NCBI RefSeq assembly: GCF_003111685.1
Contig: NZ_CP022189.1
Span: forward strand, 698,001 to 762,000
Length of the DNA stretch: 64,000 nt
Reading direction: 5' to 3'
Source: Alloyangia pacifica
Lineage (GTDB): Bacteria; Pseudomonadota; Alphaproteobacteria; Rhodobacterales; Rhodobacteraceae
Notes under the pieces: model-generated
Told to the model about the DNA's origin: nothing
Databases searched by the model: none
Seen by the model: only the letters and a program-made list of their open reading frames with translations
Translations under genes and position numbers: made by a program
Shown: in pieces, positions 1-7,480 of the stretch
Position numbering within the stretch: position 1 is the first letter of the stretch
Layout: each line of letters begins with the position of its first letter

Positions 1-345
1 TACCGCTTCGGCGCGGAGGTCGAAGAGGGCGTGGAACTGGTGGAAGGGGACGTGGATCTCTTTGGCAAGATCGTCGGCGAGGCGGTCAACTGGCAGGGCA
101 AGATCGACCAGATGACCGACCGCGCGCTGGTGGCGAAATGGCCGATCGACCGCATCGACCCGATCCTGCGCGCGCTGTTCCGCGCCGCCGGCGCCGAGAT
201 GGTGGCACTCGACACGCCGCCGAAAGTGGTGATCACCGAGTTCATCGACGTGGCCCGCGCCTTCTTCACCGACGGACGCGAGGTGCAATTCGTCAACGCG
301 GTGCTCGACCACATGGCGCGCGAGGCGAAGCCCGAGGCGTTCTGA
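1..345 (+). CDS. nusB: Transcription antitermination factor NusB (3' part only)
   Basis: The reading frame is open from the first base of the window, so the 5' end lies outside it; about 114 C-terminal residues are visible. The segment WPIDRIDPILRALFRAAGAEM followed by PPKVVITEFIDVARAFF and the ending FVNAVLDHMAR matches the C-terminal helical half of NusB. NusB binds boxA RNA with S10 (NusE) and takes part in rRNA antitermination. A hairpin terminator lies 62 bases after the stop, so this is probably the last gene of its operon, which in this family is often ribH-nusB. The family call is secure; the missing N-terminus cannot be assessed. Confidence 0.9.
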   Translation, partial: YRFGAEVEEGVELVEGDVDLFGKIVGEAVNWQGKIDQMTDRALVAKWPIDRIDPILRALFRAAGAEMVALDTPPKVVITEFIDVARAFFTDGREVQFVNAVLDHMAREAKPEAF

Positions 346-406
346 GGATCTGCAGAGGCAGGGGCTCTCCGCACCGCGCCTCCCTGGACTGTTGGGACCT
401 GGAAGA

Positions 407-441
407 AAGGGCCGGTCGCGCGCGTCGTGACCGGCCCTTCT
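407..441 (+). terminator. Intrinsic terminator after nusB
   Basis: A perfect 11-bp stem AAGGGCCGGTC/GACCGGCCCTT (407-417 and 429-439) with an 11-base loop, followed by a short pyrimidine run. It separates nusB from the small membrane protein gene. Confidence 0.75.
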
Positions 442-589
442 GCGATGGTCCCCGCTGCCCTGGCGGAAGCGCGGCTTGCGTTTGGCTTTGGCCCCCCTAC
501 ATTTGGCTGTGACGGAGCGGAATATTCTGCGGGTCTTGTGCTTTGACGTGGGTCCGCTACGCTTGTTCCGCCTGATAAAGGAGAGTCAC

Positions 590-901
590 ATGCCGAAACT
601 CGTCCGCCTCTACATCACCCAATGCGCGATCGGCTTCGGCCTGTCGGCGGGCTTCGTCGCGTTGCTGCTCTGGCAGAACGTCGGCAACCTGCAGCACCTG
701 GTGACCCATACCGACGCGGGCATGCTGGCAGTGTTTCTCCTGTGGCTTTTCAATGGTCTGGTGTTTGCCGGGGCGCAATTCGCGATGACCGTGATGCGCA
801 TGTCGGGCGATCATTCGCGGCCCGCGGGGGGCAAACGCATGGCGCTCGAGCCGATGCCGATCCGCATCCCTGTCGAGCAAAAGCCGCGCCGCCTTCTCTG
901 A
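590..901 (+). CDS. Small inner-membrane protein of unknown function
   Basis: A 103-residue protein. The ATG at 590 was chosen because it follows AAAGGAGAG at a normal distance; an upstream in-frame extension has no ribosome site. Two hydrophobic segments are visible (about residues 12-28 and 43-65), followed by a basic, proline-containing cytoplasmic-looking tail ending in KPRRLL. I recognise no catalytic motif. It stands alone between two terminators, so it is probably a single-gene transcript. Homologues annotated only as hypothetical would be expected in Rhodobacteraceae. The coding call is good, the function unknown. Confidence 0.7.
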   Translation: MPKLVRLYITQCAIGFGLSAGFVALLLWQNVGNLQHLVTHTDAGMLAVFLLWLFNGLVFAGAQFAMTVMRMSGDHSRPAGGKRMALEPMPIRIPVEQKPRRLL

Positions 902-925
902 AGGCAATACGGCGGAAATGATTCG

Positions 926-952
926 AAGCGCCTCCTCGCGGGGCGCTTTTTT
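926..952 (+). terminator. Intrinsic terminator
   Basis: Stem AAGCGCC/GGCGCTT (926-932 with 942-948) followed by a run of six T (947-952). It ends the transcript of the small membrane protein gene. Confidence 0.75.
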
Positions 953-1221
953 CGTGCGCGGGCGCGGCGGGGTGCGCTGTCGGTGCTGTCTGCCATCTGG
1001 GGAAAAGCGGCGGGAACCGGTCCTTCCGTGGGGTTATCTCATTCCCGAGGACCTGTATATACAGGTGGGCGTCAGGTAACCGGACCAGGGCCCGGACAGA
1101 GCCAACTCCCTCGGAATTGCTTAAGGCCACCGGAATGCAACCATGCACGCAAAGGTCAGAACCCGCCTGAGCCGGAGATAGTGGCAGCTGGCCCTCGCGA
1201 CAAGGGGCAAGCCGCGCTCCG
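953..1221. other. Intergenic region with a 16-bp perfect palindrome
   Basis: No credible gene on either strand between the terminator and the convergent ClpP-like gene. The only marked structure is the perfect palindrome ACCTGTATATACAGGT at 1051-1066. Both flanking genes point into this region, so it is not an obvious promoter for an annotated gene. Confidence 0.6.
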
Positions 1222-1962
1222 TTAGCTTTCTTCTGTCACGAAGTTGTAGCGGGTCAGTTCCTCGGGCAGCAGGATGTAGATCTGATCGGCCGGTGTGGCC
1301 AGCGCGGGGCGCAGCACCATGGGGTCGATGCCCATTTCCTCGAGGTACTCCATCACCTCGCCCTGGCCGCGCTGGATCTGCTCGACCGCGACAAAGGCGG
1401 GCAGGATTGTGCTTTCACCGAAATAGTGCTGATGCACCCCGACCGAAGCGCCCTCGGCGATGTCCCGGGTTGTGCCGGAGGCGAGAAGGTAGGGGCAGGC
1501 GGAGTAGCAGAATTCGCCCTCCAACATGCGCGTTTCGAGCCCCATCTGCCGCACGTGCCGCCCGATGGCCAGCGCGTCGGGCACCGAGCCTCCGGGGCTC
1601 TGCAGGATCAGCGTGTCCAGCGAGGGTGCCTCGTCGAGCGCGGAGATGATCCGCTCGGCATCGCCCTCGGCGATGGTGCCTTCGAGCCGCCAGGTCGCGC
1701 CATCGCCTTGGGTCAGCGTCAGCCGGTTGGGCAGCTTGCCGGGATCGCGTAGCGGCGAGAGCGGCGGCAGGTCGCGGTTCGGGGCGAAGGTGCGGCGCTG
1801 GTCGCCAGGCTCCACCGGCTGCGACAGGCGCGGCGCGCTGGGACCGAAGCGGGGCAGGGAGAAGTTGCTGCTTGTCAGATCGCCCCAGACTAGGAAGCCG
1901 CCAAGGGCGACCTGCAGAATCAGCGCGCCGGTGAGGGCGCGGGCGACCGTCAGATGCCTCAT
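1222..1962 (-). CDS. ClpP-like (COG3904-type) periplasmic protein
   Basis: A 246-residue protein with an N-terminal signal or anchor segment (about residues 8-27, LTGALILQVALGGFLVWG). The ClpP/crotonase-like fold is suggested by LILQSPGGSVPDALAIGRHV (about 120-139), followed by GEFCYSACPYLLASG (about 153-167). The Ser in YSACPY occupies the position of the ClpP nucleophile in predicted periplasmic proteins of COG3904. The start codon overlaps the stop of the upstream coiled-coil membrane protein gene by four bases (ATGA), indicating translational coupling and a joint function at the cell envelope. Peptidase activity is inferred and unproven; substrates are unknown. Confidence 0.7.
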   Translation of the reverse strand: MRHLTVARALTGALILQVALGGFLVWGDLTSSNFSLPRFGPSAPRLSQPVEPGDQRRTFAPNRDLPPLSPLRDPGKLPNRLTLTQGDGATWRLEGTIAEGDAERIISALDEAPSLDTLILQSPGGSVPDALAIGRHVRQMGLETRMLEGEFCYSACPYLLASGTTRDIAEGASVGVHQHYFGESTILPAFVAVEQIQRGQGEVMEYLEEMGIDPMVLRPALATPADQIYILLPEELTRYNFVTEES

Positions 1963-3299
1963 GGCGTGCGCCCGGCAAAACGGGAGACCTCGGGGGACTC
2001 GTGGGCCGCGGCACTGGCGGGCGCCGGGGTCGGGTGTGCCGGGTGCAGCGTGGTCTCGACGTCGCGCATGGCGTGAAGCGCGGCGCGCAGCTCGGCGAGG
2101 GTCAGCGTGTCCTCGAGCTCGGCGCCTTCGCGGCCATGGCGGATCGCGCCATGGGTGACGGCGAGGATCAGCACCAGCACCGCCGGAAGTAGGTCAATGG
2201 CGATGGCCCCGGCCCAGGAGGGCACGAAGTTGCGGGCGTACATGATCACCGCGTCGGCGGCGGAGACCGGCGTATAGGTGACTTCGGCGGCAGGCTGCAA
2301 CGCCAGCACGTTTTGTGCGGCGCGCTCCAGCGTTGTCGCCCGCTGCGCCAGCACGTCGAGCACCGAGGTGATGGTCGCCTGTTGGCTGCCACGGTCGGCA
2401 TCGCTCTGGCCGTCGAGTTCGGGCAGCACCACCGAGGCTGCCAGATCCTGCGCCGCCCTCTCGACCAGCGGCGCGACCGACAGCTGGCGGAGCTGGGCGA
2501 TGAGACCCTGCAATTCCACCGCGGCCTCGGAAAATTCCACCGAGCGCGGCTCGACGGGGCCGGGCTCGACGGTCAGCGCGCGCATACGCGACAGAATCGC
2601 GTTGCCCTGGGCAAAGGCGCTGTCCACCAGCGGCGTCTGCTCGGCGATCTGCGCTTCGAGCGCCGAGAGCTCCGCGGCCTTCTGGCGCAGCACGCGGAAG
2701 ACCGCACCGCGCCCGGCGAGGCCCGAGAGCGAACCCTGTGCCTCTTGCTCCGAGAGGTCTTCGAAACTCTGCCGCACCCGCGCCACGTCACGCTCCAGAG
2801 ACTGTCCGGTAAGCGCGATCTCATGGGTGCGTTCGAGGGCGCCCTGGTAGTCCTGCACTGTCTTCGCGAGGTGCTGCTCGACCGCGGCCGAGCCTGCCAG
2901 CGCCGCCGCGTTCAGCCAGGACGACATGGCGATGATTGCCAGCGAGCCAAGCCCCATGGCCGCCAGCAGACCGACGCGCGAGCGGGTCGAGCGCATCGCC
3001 GGAAACAGCCGCATCAGGTAGGACCAAAAGACGAAGATGCCCACGGAAACCGCCACCGAATAAGCGATGGCGGCAAAGACAGTGAAGGCACCGCCCTCTT
3101 CCAGCAGCGAGGACACGCCGAGATAGGTGTAGATGCCCGAGGCGACCGAAAGCACGCCGAGCGCAGTGCCCGAGAAGGTGTCGAGCCAGCCGAGGTGAGA
3201 TTCGAGCTCGCGGGCGTGGCGGATGCCACGGGCCTTCGACCGGGCGGAGCGGGTGTCATCTGTCGCGGCCGTCGGGGCGTCTGTTGCGGCGTCTGTCAT
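1959..3299 (-). CDS. Membrane protein with long coiled-coil segment, unknown function
   Basis: A 446-residue protein. The ATG at 3299 was chosen over a TTG at 3317 because an AGGAGG site lies about 8 bases before it. Hydrophobic segments occur near residues 45-65, 75-97 and 110-135, and again near 355-385 (SWAGAIAIDLLPAVLVLILAVTHG). Between them is a long Ala/Glu/Leu-rich region (about 140-340) that looks like a periplasmic coiled coil with many Q, R and E heptads. The topology, two membrane hairpins flanking a helical domain, resembles envelope scaffold or sensor-like proteins. It is the first gene of a two-gene operon with the ClpP-like protein. I do not recognise a named family. Confidence 0.7.
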   Translation of the reverse strand: MTDAATDAPTAATDDTRSARSKARGIRHARELESHLGWLDTFSGTALGVLSVASGIYTYLGVSSLLEEGGAFTVFAAIAYSVAVSVGIFVFWSYLMRLFPAMRSTRSRVGLLAAMGLGSLAIIAMSSWLNAAALAGSAAVEQHLAKTVQDYQGALERTHEIALTGQSLERDVARVRQSFEDLSEQEAQGSLSGLAGRGAVFRVLRQKAAELSALEAQIAEQTPLVDSAFAQGNAILSRMRALTVEPGPVEPRSVEFSEAAVELQGLIAQLRQLSVAPLVERAAQDLAASVVLPELDGQSDADRGSQQATITSVLDVLAQRATTLERAAQNVLALQPAAEVTYTPVSAADAVIMYARNFVPSWAGAIAIDLLPAVLVLILAVTHGAIRHGREGAELEDTLTLAELRAALHAMRDVETTLHPAHPTPAPASAAAHESPEVSRFAGRTP

Positions 3300-3382
3300 G
3301 GGCGGGGCCTCCTGCAACCATCTGACAGGAGATAGGCGTGAAGGGGGCGCAAAAAAGAGTGAGCGGGCTTCGGGTTGCCTTT

Positions 3383-3397
3383 GTTCACCTATTGTTC
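3383..3397 (+). promoter_or_regulatory. Alphaproteobacterial LexA (SOS) box
   Basis: The direct repeat GTTC-ACCTATT-GTTC is the GTTC-N7-GTTC motif bound by LexA in Rhodobacter, Caulobacter and rhizobia. It ends 11 bases before the mmcB ATG, where bound LexA would block transcription or initiation. The motif is exact. Confidence 0.75.
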
Positions 3398-3408
3398 ATA
3401 TTGGAGGC

Positions 3409-3870
3409 ATGAGCATCCTGAGCGAAACCCCGATGATGCCCGGCCAGCTGCTGGCCCGTGGCGTCTGTCGTCACCTTGCCAGCCTCGGCTTCGCGCCGGT
3501 CGAGGAATTCGTGCCTGAGCGCGGCCGCCGGGTCGACGTGATGGCGCTGGGGCCAAAGGGCGAGATCTGGGTGGTGGAATGCAAGAGCAGCCGCGCCGAT
3601 TACATGTCTGACGGCAAGTGGCAGGGCTATCTCGACTGGTGCGACCGCTATTTCTGGGCTGTGGACGAGCTGTTCCCGACCGACCTGCTGCCCGAGGGCA
3701 CGGGCCTCATCATCGCCGATGCCTATGATGCGGAGATCCTTCGCATGGCGCCCGAGACGAAGCTCAGCGGCGCGCGGCGCAACGCGCTGATCCGGCGCTT
3801 TGCCGCCCATGCGGCGCGGCGGCTGCAGGCGCTGCGCGACCCCGAGGCGCGGCTCGGCGCCTGGGGGTAA
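3409..3870 (+). CDS. mmcB: MmcB family DNA repair protein
   Basis: A 153-residue protein matching the MmcB family, first characterised in Caulobacter as an SOS-induced factor for mitomycin C resistance. A PD-(D/E)XK nuclease-like core is visible: Asp43 in RRVDVMALG and Glu57-x-Lys59 in WVVECKSS, followed by the family-typical block SDGKWQGYLDWCDRYFWAVDE. The ATG at 3409 follows GGAGG with only one base between, which is tight; the in-frame ATGs a few codons later are alternatives. The LexA box just upstream supports DNA-damage induction and fits the family. It diverges from the coiled-coil membrane protein gene. Confidence 0.88.
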   Translation: MSILSETPMMPGQLLARGVCRHLASLGFAPVEEFVPERGRRVDVMALGPKGEIWVVECKSSRADYMSDGKWQGYLDWCDRYFWAVDELFPTDLLPEGTGLIIADAYDAEILRMAPETKLSGARRNALIRRFAAHAARRLQALRDPEARLGAWG

Positions 3871-3899
3871 GGTCTGGAGATGTCAGGCGGGCTGGCGTC

Positions 3900-4088
3900 T
3901 CAGCGCTTGACCTTGCGCGCGGTGGCAGCGGCGGCGCGCAGCTCCTCGGCGATCTCCTCGGCTTCCTCGGGATCGAAATCCATCGGGATCTCGAGATCGC
4001 CGGCGTAAATGTAGAGACGTACCATGCCCTGGTCGGTCGGACCGATCTGCAGGTTGGCTTCGATGTCGCGTTCGGTGTTGATCCCCAT
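3900..4088 (-). CDS. DUF6324 family small protein
   Basis: A 62-residue acidic protein beginning MGINTERDIEANLQIGPTDQ, with a middle block LYIYAGDLEIPMDFDPEEAEEIAEEL and a basic Ala-rich tail. This matches the small family widely conserved in Rhodobacterales and catalogued as DUF6324; no function is known. The start at 4088 follows a GGGGA stretch. An in-frame ATG 12 bases upstream (MGTV) is possible. It converges with mmcB and diverges from the GNAT gene. Confidence 0.75.
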   Translation of the reverse strand: MGINTERDIEANLQIGPTDQGMVRLYIYAGDLEIPMDFDPEEAEEIAEELRAAAATARKVKR

Positions 4089-4160
4089 GACCGTCCCCAT
4101 GAAACTGGAATGGCGCGGGCTTAGCCCCGCGATGTGCATATTGCAAGCGAGAGGGGCGGG

Positions 4161-4676
4161 ATGTCCACGTTGCACGCGACGCGAGAGACCATCAAGCTGA
4201 AGCCCTACGCTGCCGAGGATCGGGCCTGGCTGGTGCGCCAGCACGCCGAGCTCTACGCGCGCGACGAGGGGTTCGACGACAGCTTCGGCCCGCTTGTGGA
4301 GAGCATCCTGCGGGATTTCGAGGCGGCGCATGACCCGGCGCGCGAGCGGGGGTGGATCGCCTGGGACGGGGAGGCCCGGCTCGGCAGCATTTTCTGCGTC
4401 GACGGGGGCGCGCGAGAGGGCGAGTCGCTGGCCAAGCTGCGGCTCTTCCTGCTGCTGCCGGAGGCGCGGGGCAGGGGACTCGGCCAGCGCCTGCTCGAGA
4501 CCTGCATGGGATTCGCGCGTGACGTAGGGTACGCGCGGATGACGCTCTGGACCCATGAAAGCCACCACGCCGCCTGCGCGCTCTATGCCAAGAACGGGTT
4601 TTCTCTTGTGTCCTCGGTACCTGTGACCAGCTTCGGGGTGCCGCTCGTCGAGCAGCATTGGGAGCGTGCGATTTAA
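4161..4676 (+). CDS. GNAT family N-acetyltransferase
   Basis: A 171-residue single-domain acetyltransferase. The acetyl-CoA-binding motif A is clear: LRLFLLLPEARGRGLGQRLLETCMGFAR (about 95-122, with the R/Q-x-x-G-x-G/A pattern as ARGRGLG). It is followed by motif B-like HAACALYAKNGFSLVSS. Such proteins are sometimes fused to MarR regulators, but no regulator domain is present here. The substrate cannot be predicted. The start at 4161 follows GAGAGGGGCGGG. It stands alone just upstream of the tRNA-His gene. Confidence 0.82.
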   Translation: MSTLHATRETIKLKPYAAEDRAWLVRQHAELYARDEGFDDSFGPLVESILRDFEAAHDPARERGWIAWDGEARLGSIFCVDGGAREGESLAKLRLFLLLPEARGRGLGQRLLETCMGFARDVGYARMTLWTHESHHAACALYAKNGFSLVSSVPVTSFGVPLVEQHWERAI

Positions 4677-4729
4677 CTCAGGATTGGGGCTTGCAATCGA
4701 AAATGGCTGGCGTTATTCCCCCCGAGCGT

Positions 4730-4806
4730 GCCGCCTTAGCTCAGTAGGTTAGAGCGCTTGATTGTGGATCAAGAGGTCTCCCGTTCGAACCGGGAAGGCG
4801 GTACCA
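4730..4806 (+). tRNA. tRNA-His (anticodon GTG)
   Basis: A 77-base cloverleaf with acceptor GCCGCCT/AGGCGGT, D arm GCTC/GAGC, anticodon stem CTTGA/TCAAG around the loop TTGTGGA (anticodon GTG), a T arm with TTCGAAC, and an encoded CCA end. The base before position 1 is T, the discriminator is A73, and the first pair is G1:U72, so the usual G-1:C73 histidine identity pair is missing. That is the known alphaproteobacterial variant, read by a co-evolved HisRS. Confidence 0.95.
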
Positions 4807-4942
4807 TTTTCCCTCTCTTCAGTATGACACAGGCTGAGACGCACATTTTCCCTGTGCCGCGCCGGTTTACGGCTCTGCCCAGTCCGTGCAGAGGCGCGGG
4901 CTGCCCGAGGTATTCTTGCCTAGAAGAAATGCCCTCGGGGGG

Positions 4943-5266
4943 TCAGTCGGCAGAGGTGATCGAAATGGTCTGGCGCAGCTCTTGTGTCGCCCGGTCGAAG
5001 ATCAGGATCTGGTCATCCGTGGTGACCACGGCATACCAATCGCCGCCCTGAGTGAAGGCCGAGGCTGTCGCGCCGGAGGGCAGGGCGATCTCGGCCGGCA
5101 GAGGAGCGGGCGCTTTGGTGGCAGCCGTGAACCGGATGACAATCAGCGACACAATGGCTACAAGCCCTGCGATCATCACCGCCGTGAGCACCGTGACCAG
5201 CCGCCGCAGGAAGCGCAGGTTGGCCGGTTCGGGCAGGATTTCGGGATCTTCAGGAGTATTGGACAT
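4943..5266 (-). CDS. DUF6476 family single-pass membrane protein
   Basis: A 107-residue protein: a short acidic N-terminus (MSNTPEDPEILPEP), a basic patch (RFLRRL), one membrane helix (about 23-44, VTVLTAVMIAGLVAIVSLIVI), then a periplasmic domain with GGDWYAVVTTDDQILIFDRATQ. This pattern fits the Rhodobacterales family DUF6476; the function is unknown. Its start codon overlaps that of rluD head to head (shared CATG at 5264-5267). Downstream (4904-4939) is an interrupted inverted repeat without a T run that may act as a weak end signal. Confidence 0.75.
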   Translation of the reverse strand: MSNTPEDPEILPEPANLRFLRRLVTVLTAVMIAGLVAIVSLIVIRFTAATKAPAPLPAEIALPSGATASAFTQGGDWYAVVTTDDQILIFDRATQELRQTISITSAD

Positions 5267-6293
5267 GGAGCAGCCTCTGCGCGTCGTCATCGGGGAAGCC
5301 CCGCCGCCGCGTCTTGATAAGGCGCTGGCACGCGATGTGCCAGAGGAAGCCGCGCTGTCGCGCACGCGTCTCGCGAAACTCATCGCCGAGGGCGCGGTCA
5401 CCCGTGCGGGTGAGGTGCTGTCCGACCCCAAGGCGAAGGTCGAGGAGGGCGACGTGCTGGAGATCTCCGTGCCAGAGGCCGAGGAGAGCCACATTGGCCC
5501 CGAGGACATCCCGATCAACATCGTCTGGGAAGACGAGGACCTCGTGGTGGTCAACAAGCCCGCGGGCATGGTTGTGCACCCGGCGCCCGGCACGCCCTCG
5601 GGGACGCTGGTCAATGCGCTGCTGTTTCACTTCGGCGAGGCGCTCTCGGGTGTCGGAGGAATGAAACGGCCGGGCATCGTGCACCGGATCGACAAGGATA
5701 CCTCGGGTCTGCTGGTGGTGGCGAAATCCGACCGTGCGCATCACGGCCTTGCCGCGCAATTCGAAAAGCACAGCGCCGAGCGCGCCTATCTGGCGGTGGT
5801 GCATGGGGTGCCCTCGACCGCCGATCCGCGGCTTCGCGGCGTGAAAGGTGTGTCGGTCGAGCCCGGAGAGGTGATCCGCATCCAATCCGGCCTCGCGCGG
5901 CACAAGACCGATCGGCAAAAGCAGGCGGTCTATTTCGACGGGCAGGGGCGGCATGCGACGACGCGGGCGCGGGTGCTCGAGACCTTCGGCACGCCCCCGG
6001 CGCTGGCGCTGGTGGAATGCCGGCTCGAGACGGGGCGCACCCACCAGATCCGCGTGCACATGGCCCATGCCGGGCATGGGTTGATCGGCGATCCGGTCTA
6101 CGGCGGGCGCCGCAAGATCGCCGCCAAGGCTTTGCCGCCGCAGGTGGTGGCCGAGGTCGATCGCTTCGACGGGCAGGCGCTGCACGCGGCGCTTTTGGGG
6201 TTCGAGCACCCGGTGACCGGCGACGCGCTGCGCTTCGAGGCGGAGCTTCCCACGGACATGGCACATCTGCTGCAGACACTGCGCGGCGAGTGA
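5265..6293 (+). CDS. rluD: RluD-family 23S rRNA pseudouridine synthase
   Basis: A 342-residue RluA-family pseudouridine synthase with an N-terminal S4-like RNA-binding part (about 15-70, RTRLAKLIAEGAVTRAGEVL) and the catalytic domain from about residue 85. The catalytic Asp is D143 in GIVHRIDKDTSGLLVVAKSD. The motifs VVNKPAGMVVHPAPG and RTHQIRVHMAHAGHGLIGDPVYGG are present. RluD modifies U1911/1915/1917 in helix 69 of 23S rRNA. The ATG at 5265 follows CAGGAG at 8 bases. The specific RluD assignment (over RluC) rests on the S4 region and the rpoH linkage, which is common in Rhodobacteraceae. Confidence 0.88.
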   Translation: MEQPLRVVIGEAPPPRLDKALARDVPEEAALSRTRLAKLIAEGAVTRAGEVLSDPKAKVEEGDVLEISVPEAEESHIGPEDIPINIVWEDEDLVVVNKPAGMVVHPAPGTPSGTLVNALLFHFGEALSGVGGMKRPGIVHRIDKDTSGLLVVAKSDRAHHGLAAQFEKHSAERAYLAVVHGVPSTADPRLRGVKGVSVEPGEVIRIQSGLARHKTDRQKQAVYFDGQGRHATTRARVLETFGTPPALALVECRLETGRTHQIRVHMAHAGHGLIGDPVYGGRRKIAAKALPPQVVAEVDRFDGQALHAALLGFEHPVTGDALRFEAELPTDMAHLLQTLRGE

Positions 6294-6473
6294 CATATCC
6301 TTCGCATCTGCGTGAGGTCGCCAAAATCCGGATCCGCACACCGGGACCATACGTTAAACACGTGAAAACCTTGAACACCCTATGGTGCATCCGTGCACAG
6401 CGGGGTGGTTGAATTCCACCGAGGGGCTGCCCATATGGCATGTTAACCCTCATAACATTGGAGGAAGGGGCAC

Positions 6474-7370
6474 GTGAGCAACTATGCGAATCTGCCGGCG
6501 CCGTCGCCGGAAGCCGGCCTCAGCCGTTACCTGCAGGAGATTCGGAAGTTCCCTCTGCTGGAACCGGAAGAGGAATACATGCTGGCCAAGCGCTGGGTCG
6601 AGGAGCAGGACGCCGAGTCGGCCCACAAGATGGTCACCAGTCACCTGCGTCTCGCGGCGAAGATCGCCATGGGCTACCGCGGCTACGGCCTGCCGCAGGC
6701 CGAGGTGATCTCGGAGGCCAACGTCGGCCTGATGCAGGCGGTGAAACGCTTCGACCCCGAGAAGGGCTTCCGCCTTGCGACCTACGCCATGTGGTGGATC
6801 CGTGCCTCGATCCAGGAATACATCCTGCGGTCTTGGAGTCTCGTGAAGCTCGGCACCACCTCGGCGCAGAAGAAGCTCTTCTTCAACCTGCGCAAAGCGA
6901 AAAACCGCATCGGTGCGCTGGAGGAGGGTGACCTGCGCCCCGAGCACGTCGAGAAGATCGCCACCGACCTCGGTGTGTCCGAGGACGAGGTGATCTCTAT
7001 GAACCGGCGCATGTCGGGCGGAGATGCCTCGCTCAACGCCACCGTCGGTTCCGAGGGCGAAGGGTCGATGCAATGGCAGGACTGGCTCGAGGATGAAGAC
7101 GCCGATCAGGCCGCCGATTATGCCGAGCGCGACGAGCTGGACGCGCGCCGCGCCCTTCTGGCGCAAGCGATGGATGTGCTGAATGATCGCGAGAAGGACA
7201 TTCTCACCCAGCGCCGTCTTGCCGAGCAGGCGGTGACGCTTGAGGAGCTGTCGGGCATCTATGATGTCAGCCGCGAGCGGATTCGGCAGATCGAGGTGCG
7301 CGCCTTCGAGAAGCTGCAGAAGCGCATGCGTGAATTGGCGGTGGAGCAGGGGATGCTCACCGACGCCTGA
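6474..7370 (+). CDS. rpoH: RNA polymerase heat-shock sigma factor RpoH
   Basis: A 298-residue sigma-70 family protein of RpoH size. Region 2 contains KRFDPEKGFRLATYAMWWIRASIQEYILRSWSLVKLGTT. The RpoH-specific box QKKLFFNLRKAK follows directly (about 132-143). Region 4 has a helix-turn-helix in VTLEELSGIYDVSRERIRQIE (about 259-279). It starts with GTG at 6474 behind GGAGG. It directs transcription of heat-shock and, in this family, oxidative-stress genes. Many Rhodobacteraceae have two RpoH paralogues; I cannot say which this is. A 180-base leader with small inverted repeats lies upstream, and a strong terminator follows. Confidence 0.95.
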   Translation: MSNYANLPAPSPEAGLSRYLQEIRKFPLLEPEEEYMLAKRWVEEQDAESAHKMVTSHLRLAAKIAMGYRGYGLPQAEVISEANVGLMQAVKRFDPEKGFRLATYAMWWIRASIQEYILRSWSLVKLGTTSAQKKLFFNLRKAKNRIGALEEGDLRPEHVEKIATDLGVSEDEVISMNRRMSGGDASLNATVGSEGEGSMQWQDWLEDEDADQAADYAERDELDARRALLAQAMDVLNDREKDILTQRRLAEQAVTLEELSGIYDVSRERIRQIEVRAFEKLQKRMRELAVEQGMLTDA

Positions 7371-7391
7371 TCTTGTCTTGCAAGGCCCCTT

Positions 7392-7421
7392 AAACGCCCG
7401 TCGCCCTGCGGCGGGCGTTTT
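7392..7421 (+). terminator. Intrinsic terminator of rpoH
   Basis: Stem AAACGCCCG/CGGGCGTTT (7392-7400 and 7412-7420) followed by T residues, 21 bases after the rpoH stop. Confidence 0.85.
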
Positions 7422-7480
7422 GCTTGCGAGGGACGCTGCGGGCGCTAACATCAGGCGCGACACAAAAAAGGGAAGAGATC

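Noticed and set aside
1051..1066. Reading the palindrome as an E. coli-type LexA box
   Set aside because: The spacing between CTG and CAG is 6 instead of 10, and alphaproteobacterial LexA uses GTTC-N7-GTTC, which is found elsewhere before mmcB.
6370..6400. A sigma-32-type promoter before rpoH (CTTGAA at 6370)
   Set aside because: No CCCCAT-like -10 element at the required spacing; the match is limited to the -35 half.
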